A DNA stretch of 8,052 nt from Verrucomicrobiales bacterium (GCA_017991025.1 JAGNMT010000138.1:1-8052); one strand, 5' to 3'. Counted from the first letter of the stretch, positions 1 through 7,908 are shown. Translations and numbers: made by a program. The notes: generated by a model not told the origin, from the letters alone.

Positions 1-1775
1 GGCTGGGCATGCTCCTTTACACGGGGATTCAACTGATGCCTCAGTGGGATCGGTTTGTTTCAGCCGCCGGGCAGGTTGTTGCACCGGGAAGCTGGATACG
101 GGTGGTTTTTGTGTATGCGCTGCTCAAGGTCCTGCATGAGTTCGGGCACGGATTGGCAACAAAACGATTCGGCGGTTCGGTCCCGGAATGTGGCGTGCAA
201 ATGCTCGCATTCATCACCCCGCTGGCCTATGTCGACGCTTCATCGAGTTGGAAATTTTCTTCAAAATGGAAGCGGATCGTCGTCGCCGCTGCGGGGATGT
301 ATGTCGAGGTCGGGATTGCCTGTTTTTGTATTCTTGGCTGGCTCAACACCGATCCGGGTCCACTCAACACCTCCCTTCATAGCGCCGTAATTGCGGCGAC
401 GCTGGTCACGGTGCTGTTTAATGCGAACCCGCTCATGCGCTTCGACGGCTACTACATTTTGAATGACCTCATCGGGATTCCGAATCTGGGAACCAAGGGC
501 CAGCAGTATCTGAAATGGGCAGGGAAAAGGGTTTTCCTCGGGATGTCGGATCTGCCGATGCCCCCGGCCACCAGGCAGCATCCGGTCGCAGTGCCAGTTT
601 ACGGGGTGCTTGCCGCGATATGGAAGGTACTGATCTGGATCGGTATTACGATCCTGATCAGCCTGCTCTTCAAAGGGGCCGGACTTGCCATCGCCATCGC
701 CTCGTTCCTGTTCGCCGTGGTCACGTCGTGCGTAAAGTTTTTCCGTTTCTTATTCCAGACCGGTTCCAGGTCGAGGCTGTCGAACGCAATGACACGTCTC
801 GGGATCGTTATCATTTTGTTAACTTCGGCCCTGTTTTTCATCCGCATCAATCCGACCGGGAAAGCGCTTGCCGTCGTGGAGTACGCTAAACGGGAGTCAA
901 TTCGTGCCGGGGTGCGGGGTATTGTCACCGGGGTTTATGTTAAGGAAGGGGACCTCGTCGAAAAGGGGGCTCTCCTCGCCGAATTGTCGAATCCTGATGA
1001 GACCGCAGAGCGGGACCAGCTCGTTATTGAGTTGGCCACGGCTCGAATCAGGGCACGGAGTTTCTATCAGAACGAGGAACTTCCGGCCTATCAGGCCGAG
1101 CTCGAAGCGATTCGGGGGCTGGAGCAGAAGCTCATGGAAAGTAATCGCTACCTTGCGGCGACGAGAGTCACAGCCCCAGTTAGCGGGCGTATTATCGGGA
1201 GAGGGCTGGATTCTCTGCCGGGCCGGTGGGTCAACATTGGTGACGAGATTCTTTCCGTGGTTGAAAACGAAGAGAAGGAATTGCTCGTTTCTTTCCGGCA
1301 GGAGGACATCAAGGCGGTGACCGGGCAGAAGGATCCCGAGATCACCGTGCGGTTAAGAGGGCGTTCCGGCGAAATCAAAGGGGTGCTCGAACGGATCGAA
1401 AGCAGGGCGACGAGGGCGGTTCCGCACGAAGTCATGGCTGCCCCGAGCGGTGGACCGCTCGCCCTGCGGGCGGCGATTGATCCTCTCTCCGAACGGGAGC
1501 AGGAGATCGCGGGAGGCGGCTCCCGGCACGATTCCGACCTCGACTACTTCGCCGGATTGGATAACCGGCAGCAGAATCAGGAATTAGCCCGGGCTCGATT
1601 TGCCGGGAGAGCGAGCCTTCTGGAACCGGAAAAAAGCATCGAATTACTCGAAGGTGAGTGGGGGTATGTGCGATTCTCCATTGCGGACAGGGAGCGACTT
1701 GGGAAATGGCTCTACGAGGGGGTTTCCGCTTACGTTAAGGAGAAGATCGGACAAGCTCGTGCGGCGGCGGGATAG
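1..1775 (+). CDS. M50 site-2-protease-like/HlyD fusion membrane protein, 5' truncated
   Basis: This is an integral membrane protein that joins an M50-type metalloprotease domain to a periplasmic HlyD-like adaptor. The frame is open to the window edge (first full codon at 3), so the true start lies upstream; residues here count from the ATG at 9. The zinc motif HEFGH is at 43-47, and the matching NPLMRFDG motif is at 140-147 with D146 as presumed third ligand, so the active site looks intact. Hydrophobic segments lie near 31-50, 90-110, 122-139, 197-220, 223-243 and 262-280. A lipoyl-like half motif follows (299-327), then a charged helical hairpin (331-384), the second lipoyl half (385-418) and a probable beta-barrel region with a PSGGPLAL segment (479-486). 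Relatives with this architecture usually sit beside HlyD adaptors or exporters. Whether it cleaves substrates or serves as an export adaptor cannot be told from sequence. The architecture is confident; the role is inferred. Confidence 0.88.
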   Translation, partial: LGMLLYTGIQLMPQWDRFVSAAGQVVAPGSWIRVVFVYALLKVLHEFGHGLATKRFGGSVPECGVQMLAFITPLAYVDASSSWKFSSKWKRIVVAAAGMYVEVGIACFCILGWLNTDPGPLNTSLHSAVIAATLVTVLFNANPLMRFDGYYILNDLIGIPNLGTKGQQYLKWAGKRVFLGMSDLPMPPATRQHPVAVPVYGVLAAIWKVLIWIGITILISLLFKGAGLAIAIASFLFAVVTSCVKFFRFLFQTGSRSRLSNAMTRLGIVIILLTSALFFIRINPTGKALAVVEYAKRESIRAGVRGIVTGVYVKEGDLVEKGALLAELSNPDETAERDQLVIELATARIRARSFYQNEELPAYQAELEAIRGLEQKLMESNRYLAATRVTAPVSGRIIGRGLDSLPGRWVNIGDEILSVVENEEKELLVSFRQEDIKAVTGQKDPEITVRLRGRSGEIKGVLERIESRATRAVPHEVMAAPSGGPLALRAAIDPLSEREQEIAGGGSRHDSDLDYFAGLDNRQQNQELARARFAGRASLLEPEKSIELLEGEWGYVRFSIADRERLGKWLYEGVSAYVKEKIGQARAAAG

Positions 1776-1876
1776 CATTGAGTAAGTGCTCGTTATCGGG
1801 TTCGAAGACGTCACTTCAGGACAAACGGGGAAATTTGGGTTTCCAAGCGCTCCATATTCGTTACAATTACAGTCAC

Positions 1877-3811
1877 GTGCCTAACTCGATTACAGATCCT
1901 CGGATTTTCTGCGCTTTTGTGGCCTTTTCTATGGCCTTTCTAAAGGTGCCCGAGGTTCTGGGACAGACACCTGCCGCTTCGTCCGCTGCCGCTAAGCCGG
2001 TGAAGCTGACCGAAATGCCTGAACGATTTTTTCAAATTCAGGACAGTTCGGGATTTTTCTGGCAGGCCCACGGCAATGGCGCACTTGTTTCCGGGGATGT
2101 CCAATACCTCCAATCCGGACTCAATCTCATTGTGGGCGAATCAGCATTTGCGCCTATCGAAGCGTTCGTCCGCGAACCCGGAAACGGGGGTGAAAAAGTG
2201 GATGTCCGACTGATTGAGAACCGGAGCACCATTGTGATTACCAGAGACCTCTGGTTCGATACGCGGCGCTCGGCGGTGAGGGTTTTTGATTCTCTGAGCA
2301 ATATTTCAACGACCCCTTTGACAGTCCCTTTGGCGCTTCGGACAACTTACCCGTTTGCCTGGCAGAGTCTGCACGGGAGCGGGGGGGGGCTCCTCTCAAA
2401 TGATCCGACGCTCCGGCTGGGGGCGAGAGACTATAGCATCGGGATCCACTTCAGTCCGACCGAAGGGCGACACGACACCCTACTGGTGGTTGGAAGTGAA
2501 AAGGGTGGTCAAAAGCCGGAATTGAAAGCCTCGGCCAATTCCCGGGAGTTGACGTTTCTTTACACGCTGGTGATCCCGCCCGGTGAGTCACGGAGTCTTC
2601 TGCACTGGATCATGCAACGAAATCTTTCCGGAGTCTCGGATGACCAGACCGCCACTTCACCTTTTCTGCAAGGTGACAAGCTGATCGTTCCGGAGGTAGA
2701 GGCGAAGTGGTTTGCTTCGGTGGTGAATTTTGCGCCGTCGGCATTTCAGGTGGAGTCGACCGCTCCGGCGCAGATCAAATCTCTCGTCTCGCTTAATGAT
2801 CTTACTGATCGTATCGGCTTCCATCGGCGATCCGAGGATATGTTGTGGATCAGTCCGAACAACCAGATTTCCGGTATCGTAGATCGAGAGGGCATCATCA
2901 CCATCAGCACGATTTTCACAGGGGATCAGGACGTCAAGATTTCCGAGATCGCGGCGATAAGCGGCGGCTCCGGGTCTGGACGCAATCCCCTCGTTTTTCT
3001 GCGAGACGGAAGGGTTCTCGCCGGGCCAATCCGGAAGGGGGAGATCAAGTGGAGTGCCGGTGGCGGGCAGATGGCAGCTGCCAGTCCCGAAATAATCAAT
3101 GCGCTTGATCTGAATCTGCTGCTCTTTGCGACCGGTCCTGCGGACGGAGTTGCTCCGGCAAAAACCACGCACTTTCTTCGACTGATCGACGGGACTGTGC
3201 TGGCGCTTGTCAATGGACCCGCTGCGGAGCTGGAATGGATAGCATCCTGGGGGCGCGAGAAATGGCGATGGAGTGATCTGATCGAGGCGCTTGTTGTTTC
3301 AGTGCCTTCGCCGCGTTTCAGGGTGATACACAAGAACGGCTCGGAGGTGTCTGCTTTCCTGCCGGTAGGAAACTGGGTCGTCAATACCCCGTATGCTCAG
3401 GGAATCGAAATTCCGACGTCGGCGATAGATCGCATCTGGGTTGTCGGCGGAGCGCGGCCGGACCGTGCCACGGAGACAGTGGACTGGCGGGACTTTGCCG
3501 AGGTTCCGTTCGGTCAGGGGCCGGTGAAAGGCTTCCTCTTGTTGGGTAGTCAGCTCTTGGAAGGGTCATTTTCCGATGCTCATTTCGAGCTTTTGGCCGG
3601 AGGGAATCTCTTGCGCCTGGAAACGGCTCAGATCGCGGCGATCCGCCGATCAGTTGATCCCGAGTCAGAAGATCTCATCGAGGTGGAGCTTGCCAATGGC
3701 GAAAAATTGACGGGACAATTTGCCTCCCCTTATATGAAAATAACAGGAACCGGTGGCGAAATACAAATCCCGTCCTCACGACTGCTAGCCTATCGAAATG
3801 CCGCGCGTTGA
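1877..3811 (+). CDS. exported protein of unknown function with tandem beta modules (paralogue 1)
   Basis: I do not recognise a named family. The frame is open from a TTG at 1778. I prefer the GTG at 1877 (644 aa) because it gives a signal peptide: Arg at 9, a hydrophobic core IFCAFVAFSMAFL at 10-22, and likely cleavage near VLG-Q at 27-30. The ATG at 1931 would cut into that core. No clear Shine-Dalgarno precedes any of these starts. After the signal comes a beta-rich N-terminal domain (about 50-250) ending in a PPGES segment. The C-terminal half is about six short modules (roughly 324-362, 371-415, 433-475, 480-523, 550-592, 600-640). Several carry a DG or NG turn (LRDG 375, LIDG 436, HKNG 485, LANG 605), then strands and a final IxxI/IxxL stretch. 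The next gene has the same layout and is probably a paralogue. A periplasmic or outer-surface location is likely, but function is unknown. The end overlaps the next start, suggesting translational coupling. Confidence 0.85.
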   Translation: MPNSITDPRIFCAFVAFSMAFLKVPEVLGQTPAASSAAAKPVKLTEMPERFFQIQDSSGFFWQAHGNGALVSGDVQYLQSGLNLIVGESAFAPIEAFVREPGNGGEKVDVRLIENRSTIVITRDLWFDTRRSAVRVFDSLSNISTTPLTVPLALRTTYPFAWQSLHGSGGGLLSNDPTLRLGARDYSIGIHFSPTEGRHDTLLVVGSEKGGQKPELKASANSRELTFLYTLVIPPGESRSLLHWIMQRNLSGVSDDQTATSPFLQGDKLIVPEVEAKWFASVVNFAPSAFQVESTAPAQIKSLVSLNDLTDRIGFHRRSEDMLWISPNNQISGIVDREGIITISTIFTGDQDVKISEIAAISGGSGSGRNPLVFLRDGRVLAGPIRKGEIKWSAGGGQMAAASPEIINALDLNLLLFATGPADGVAPAKTTHFLRLIDGTVLALVNGPAAELEWIASWGREKWRWSDLIEALVVSVPSPRFRVIHKNGSEVSAFLPVGNWVVNTPYAQGIEIPTSAIDRIWVVGGARPDRATETVDWRDFAEVPFGQGPVKGFLLLGSQLLEGSFSDAHFELLAGGNLLRLETAQIAAIRRSVDPESEDLIEVELANGEKLTGQFASPYMKITGTGGEIQIPSSRLLAYRNAAR

Positions 3812-5915
3812 TTCCATGACGTTTCTCCTTTTGCCCCCCCTTGCCGCGGGAACCCGTTTTGCGACCCTGATGGCGTGGGGGCTCCTTCTTTGCCCGGTTT
3901 GGAGGGGGCATGGGCAGGAGATTAACGCGGGCTCACCGCCGCCGGCGATGGCAGCGAAAGGGGGAGGGCTGCGCACTGATCAGCTTATTCCTGCCGCGTT
4001 CGGAATTCGGACGGATCGCGAAGGGAATTCATGGAGCGTCGAACCCGACGGCAACCTGGGTAGAATCGGAAGCACGATGGTAAATAGCGGTCTCGCCCTG
4101 CTCGTCAATGAGGAGAAATTTGCCGGGTATCAGCCCATGATGTCCGGAGACGGGAATGAACTCATCTTTCAGGGCTTGCCTCTGGCATCATCGCCGGGTC
4201 TACAAGTCCAACGTCGAGTCCTGCTGGTGGAACGGTCGGGGGGGCTTCGTTACGCCGAGCTCTTTTATAATGGCTCGACCGATGCCATGAGCGTCACGGT
4301 TGGTCTGGTTACTAATTTTTCAGGGAATTACAAGACCTTTGTAAGTAACCGGGGACGGACAGAGCCTGTCATCCTGAGCAAGCCGGAGACCGGCATTTTC
4401 GTCCTTCCCGGCTCTTCGCCGTCAACGAGGGCTTTTCTCTTCACTCTTGCGGACGATTCGGCTGCCGTAAAACCGACGATCTCCGCGCAGAATCGCTACG
4501 GATTGACGTTTCGCTATCAGATCAATCTTAAACCCGGAGAGACCGGAGTCGTCGTACATCACGTCACCCAGGTGGTGATTCCCCAGAATTTTGACAGAGT
4601 GACACTGGGGAACCTATCGCGCCCTCATGGATTGAAGACGATCCGTGACAGTTTTTCCTCCGATTGGAGTGATTATATCGTGAACTATCGCTCGGGCTCG
4701 GGGGAATCAAGGACCGATGCCCTTCTCAGGGGCGGAATCAACTCTCTCGGGGTTCAAGGCGGAGCGACGGACATCCTGGCGATCGGGGAGAAGACGCGAC
4801 TTTTTGGAAAGGCTGAGGGAGGGCCAATTCATTTGAAATGCGACTACGGGGAAGCTGAGATGGGCCTTGATCTTGTAGGCGCAATAGTTGGTCATGGAAC
4901 TACACCGGAGAGGCACTCCCGGCTGTTTCTTAAAGACGGGCAGATCTTCACCGCAGTGATCGAGGCTCCGGGACTGGCTTTCGTGCCATCGGGAGGGGTG
5001 AGAATTAATCTTGCTCCCGAGTCGATCGATCGGCTCGTGATGGCAAAAAACGATGAGGTAAAAGACTGGACGGCCGATTCTCTCGCCTTGATTGAGACTC
5101 ATCGCGGGGACCGCATCAAGGTTCGCGATCTTGCCGCGTTTGCACTGAACCTGGCGACACCGTGGGGCGTCCTCCCCATCTCGCTCGACAGTCTTGCCGG
5201 CTTAAGACCCGCTGATGAGGGGGCGCCCGGTTATTGGGTGGAATTAAAGGACGGTACCGCCATTTACGGGTTCCTCGCTGATAAAACCGTCTCGCTCGGC
5301 ATCACGGATGTCGGCGGATTGACCCTTAAGGCGGCTGAATTAAAGAGCATTTTTACACCGGAAGGATCGACTGCAAAAACGGGGTCGAAGGAGGCGCAGG
5401 TGGAGACGGTGACGCGTGTGTTTGGCAATCAGGCGCTGGTCGGGCCGATTACCAATACGACAATTCCCATTATGAGCAGCGGGAGCCGGCTTGAGGCGGC
5501 GATGTCAGAGATCCGGCGAATCCGCAGGGTTGGCGAGGCCGGTAGCACTTCATCCGGATCCGCCATTGAGACAACGATTTTCGAGATCGAGCGTTGGGAT
5601 GGCGGAGTGATCAGTGGTTACCTCAATCTTGATTTTGTATCCGTGGAGGTGGAGGGAAGAACCTGGCAGGTTCCTATCCGTGATATTCAGGAAATCGAGA
5701 CGGCATCGCCTCTGCTCACTCCCGAAATCCTCCGCCAGATCCAAGCTTTAATAAACAATCTCGGGGCGGATAACTGGGTAACGAGGGAGGAGGCAACCCG
5801 CGATCTCGGCGCATTCGGTTACCTTGCTAGGCCGGTCCTTCAACGCGAGCTTGGGAGCGTTAAGGACGCCGAGATCGGCCGCCGCATCGAAAGGTTGCTC
5901 GCCGATCTGCATTGA
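3798..5915 (+). CDS. exported protein with tandem beta modules and C-terminal HEAT-like repeat (paralogue 2)
   Basis: No named family is recognised. The 705-residue frame starts at ATG 3798, inside the last 14 nt of the previous gene. ATGs at 3816 and 3870 are alternatives, and none has a good ribosome binding site. A signal peptide is likely (R20, hydrophobic FATLMAWGLLLCPV, cleavage near GHG-Q at 37-40). The N-terminal domain (about 66-260) lines up with the upstream protein: a G(I/F)..D..G..W start, an SGL.L.V.E..F segment and a LTF.Y....PGE segment (236-248). Beta modules follow, centred on LKDG (379), HRGD (435), LKDG (483), a degenerate unit around 535-580, and RWDG (599). Residues 644-704 form a helical HEAT-like unit, with NLGADNWVTREEAT and an A.PVL..EL segment, of the kind often appended to planctomycete and verrucomicrobial proteins. 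That tail is missing from the paralogue. It is probably envelope-located; function is unknown. Confidence 0.87.
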   Translation: MPRVDSMTFLLLPPLAAGTRFATLMAWGLLLCPVWRGHGQEINAGSPPPAMAAKGGGLRTDQLIPAAFGIRTDREGNSWSVEPDGNLGRIGSTMVNSGLALLVNEEKFAGYQPMMSGDGNELIFQGLPLASSPGLQVQRRVLLVERSGGLRYAELFYNGSTDAMSVTVGLVTNFSGNYKTFVSNRGRTEPVILSKPETGIFVLPGSSPSTRAFLFTLADDSAAVKPTISAQNRYGLTFRYQINLKPGETGVVVHHVTQVVIPQNFDRVTLGNLSRPHGLKTIRDSFSSDWSDYIVNYRSGSGESRTDALLRGGINSLGVQGGATDILAIGEKTRLFGKAEGGPIHLKCDYGEAEMGLDLVGAIVGHGTTPERHSRLFLKDGQIFTAVIEAPGLAFVPSGGVRINLAPESIDRLVMAKNDEVKDWTADSLALIETHRGDRIKVRDLAAFALNLATPWGVLPISLDSLAGLRPADEGAPGYWVELKDGTAIYGFLADKTVSLGITDVGGLTLKAAELKSIFTPEGSTAKTGSKEAQVETVTRVFGNQALVGPITNTTIPIMSSGSRLEAAMSEIRRIRRVGEAGSTSSGSAIETTIFEIERWDGGVISGYLNLDFVSVEVEGRTWQVPIRDIQEIETASPLLTPEILRQIQALINNLGADNWVTREEATRDLGAFGYLARPVLQRELGSVKDAEIGRRIERLLADLH

Positions 5916-5949
5916 CCTGAACCTTGCATTCTTATCGACTGACGAACTC

Positions 5950-7908
5950 TTGGAAACTAACTTTTCATCTTCTGATTACCTCCGTGCTGCCGGGCAGGTG
6001 AAAAGTCGGCTTGCCCGGCTTCACTTAGCCTCCCGGATCGCACGTAGTCATCTACTGGTGGCGATCCTGGTGCTCGCAACGACATTCTACCTTCGCTTCT
6101 TTGCCGAGTGGCGTGATGGTGAATCATTCGTTGCAGGCGGAATGGTCATTCTCTGGATTCTGGGTGTTGTCGTCTCCGCTCTTTTCGGGCTGCCCGGCGT
6201 GAGAGAAGCGCTCCTTCTGTTGGATCGCAAGGGGGGGTGGAAAGATTGCTATTCGTCGGCCTGGGAATTCCTCCAGTTGCGGGCTCCTACTGAGGCGCAG
6301 AAACTCCATCTGGAACGCGCGCAGAACTCTCTCCCTGATGCGGTGAGAGCCTTTCCTTCAGTTCTTCCTCTGCCTTCGTTAAAGTGGGCATGGGTGGCTC
6401 CGCTCGCAGCGATTCTTTTTGCCTTTACTCCCTGGCTGCGAGTGCCGCCTGACTCGCGGGATCTCGAGTTAACCGACGGAATGAAAGATGCCGCTGCCCT
6501 GCAGGCGGAAGAACTTCGCCGGGAAGCCGGTCGCGTCAAGGATCCCGGATCGTTGACGGAGGATGAGAAAAAGGAGCTCGAAGCGCTCGGGGTTGAGGTT
6601 GCGTCGATGGCGGAAGCGCTAGCGAATCCCGATGGTCTCACTGCAGGCGAAATGCTGGAATCGTTGGAAGGGCGGGCTCATGCGGCGGAACGCCTCGCCG
6701 ACAAACTAGGTCTATTTTCCGACGCATGGGCTTCTGCTGCGATGTTGGAGGAAATGAGTCAACATCCAGATACCGCTGATCTCAGCCTGCTTATTAAAGA
6801 TAAAGCGGCCGCAGCGGCGGCCGTTGAAGCGATGCGTTTGCGAGATGTCCTGAATGACGAAGCGATCAAAATCGAAACCGGGGAAAGGGTTACCCATTCG
6901 CTTGAACGTATTATGCAGGCCGCCACCGAGGATGACCGAACGAAACCGGTCGGGGAACGATTTGGCAACGCCTCACTTAAAATGTTAAGTTCCCAACCAA
7001 AGCCGGCCGCCCGGGAATTCGAGGAACTGGCGAAGCATTTTCGTGAAATTGCCGGTCGGGAAGAGGTGGCAAAGAAGCTGGATGATCTGGCCCAAACGTT
7101 AAGAGAGGCTGGCGGGGAGATCAGTGGCAGTGAATTGGAGAAGATGGAGCGCATCGCCGATGCCGCAGATACCGGCCAGTCAGCGCTTCCTGAGGGATTG
7201 CAGGCGCTGGAGAGTGAGCCCCCGGGCGGAAGCCCGGTAGGAATGCCCGGGACAGGGACAGCGCCGAACGGGCAGAAGGGAGCTGAGGCAATTCCGATGG
7301 CTACGGCCGAAACGGGAAAACCGGGGGGCGAGCAAAAAGCACCAGTGCCCGGAGCTGCCGCCGGCAAAGGTGAAAAGAGCGAAGGAGCAAAGAAAGGAGA
7401 GCAAACTTTTTCCGCTCCGGTTCCCGGTGAAAAATCCCCGGAAGGAAAGTCCGGCTCTGGAATGGGGATGACCGACAAAGCTCGTGACGGCGAAGGCAAG
7501 GGCGGCATGCTGAGCGCTCCGGTCCCGGGAATGGAATCCGGGAAGTCGGCTCCCGGGGCTGGAGCGAGTTTGAGCGCCGGGGCATCCTCCCAGTCAGGTC
7601 AGGGGGGCGATCAGGCGGGGACGGGAACTGCCGAACTGGTCGATCAGGCGACTGAGGCACTCAAAGCATCCGGCGATGCAAAGGTCGTCGCGCAGTCAGG
7701 TCAGAATGGAGATTCTACGGTCCGGAGCATTGAGGGAGAGGCTCGCGCAGAAAAGGCGGCGCGCACGAGGCAGGAGGTCATTGCTGACTTTATCTCCGTC
7801 GAGGAACAGGCGCTCGATGACCAGTCACTTCCCTTGTCGCGGAGACAGCATGTCCTGCGTTATTTTTCCGCGATCCGGCAGCAGTTTGAAAAGGCCGGGA
7901 AGGAGTAG
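5950..7908 (+). CDS. three-TM membrane protein with coiled-coil and Gly/Pro-rich tail, of the type near MoxR/Bat clusters
   Basis: The open frame reaches back to TTG 5824, but that would overlap the previous gene by 92 nt with non-descript sequence, so I favour TTG 5950 (652 aa), 34 nt past the stop; GTG 5998 is also possible. Numbering here is from 5950. Transmembrane segments are at about 34-52, 59-80 and 146-162. Between the last two is a soluble loop with LLLDRKGGWKDCYSSAWEFL (90-109), resembling the 'DR..G.KDR.S.A.E' loop of DUF4175-like membrane proteins. Residues 175-410 are charged, helical and probably coiled coil, on the far side of the membrane. Residues 422-558 are rich in Gly, Pro, Ser and Lys, with three APVPG copies (464, 489, 523). 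The C-terminus, around LPLSRRQHVLRYFSAIR (627-643), resembles the closing block of PVC proteins encoded beside MoxR and VWA/Bat genes. The role is probably a membrane component of such a module, but family membership is recalled rather than searched. Confidence 0.83.
   Translation: METNFSSSDYLRAAGQVKSRLARLHLASRIARSHLLVAILVLATTFYLRFFAEWRDGESFVAGGMVILWILGVVVSALFGLPGVREALLLLDRKGGWKDCYSSAWEFLQLRAPTEAQKLHLERAQNSLPDAVRAFPSVLPLPSLKWAWVAPLAAILFAFTPWLRVPPDSRDLELTDGMKDAAALQAEELRREAGRVKDPGSLTEDEKKELEALGVEVASMAEALANPDGLTAGEMLESLEGRAHAAERLADKLGLFSDAWASAAMLEEMSQHPDTADLSLLIKDKAAAAAAVEAMRLRDVLNDEAIKIETGERVTHSLERIMQAATEDDRTKPVGERFGNASLKMLSSQPKPAAREFEELAKHFREIAGREEVAKKLDDLAQTLREAGGEISGSELEKMERIADAADTGQSALPEGLQALESEPPGGSPVGMPGTGTAPNGQKGAEAIPMATAETGKPGGEQKAPVPGAAAGKGEKSEGAKKGEQTFSAPVPGEKSPEGKSGSGMGMTDKARDGEGKGGMLSAPVPGMESGKSAPGAGASLSAGASSQSGQGGDQAGTGTAELVDQATEALKASGDAKVVAQSGQNGDSTVRSIEGEARAEKAARTRQEVIADFISVEEQALDDQSLPLSRRQHVLRYFSAIRQQFEKAGKE
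7900..7905 (+). promoter_or_regulatory. strong Shine-Dalgarno-like AAGGAG at the end of the three-TM gene
   Basis: AAGGAG sits on the last two sense codons of the preceding gene (Lys-Glu), five nt before an ATG at 7911. It is the best match to the anti-Shine-Dalgarno sequence near any start in the window. The ATG it serves opens only 15 codons (7911-7958, MAGFQDGCFRRVNDD, then TGA) and is out of frame with the next gene at 7972. It may drive a short leader peptide that delivers ribosomes close to 7972, or it may be a chance product of Lys-Glu codons. The motif and spacing are directly visible; function is inferred. Confidence 0.3.

Noticed and set aside
1444..1461. Seven-pair inverted repeat CGAGCGG-TGGA-CCGCTCG
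   Set aside because: It is inside the M50/HlyD gene over the PSGGPLAL segment, has no T-tract, and is most simply explained by protein constraint.
1778..1876. N-terminal extension of the first exported protein from TTG 1778
   Set aside because: It would bury the signal peptide behind 33 extra polar residues with no recognisable feature. It is kept only as an alternative start.
2657..3172. Open frame on the - strand (171 codons)
   Set aside because: It is fully antisense to the first exported paralogue, whose frame has a signal peptide and a paralogue to support it. No recognisable motif is present on the - strand.
5824..5949. N-terminal extension of the three-TM protein from TTG 5824
   Set aside because: It overlaps the HEAT-like tail of the upstream gene by 92 nt, and its residues look like an out-of-frame reading of that tail, with no signal or helix of its own.
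6806..6823. Perfect inverted repeat CGGCCGC-AGCG-GCGGCCG
   Set aside because: It lies in a run of alanine codons of the three-TM protein. GCG/GCC codon repetition explains the symmetry, and there is no T-run or intergenic position to suggest a terminator.
6759..7508. Long open frame on the - strand (249 codons)
   Set aside because: It is antisense to the low-complexity, GC-rich part of the three-TM gene. Its protein is Ser/Pro/Ala-rich with no domain, as expected for a shadow of a biased sense frame.
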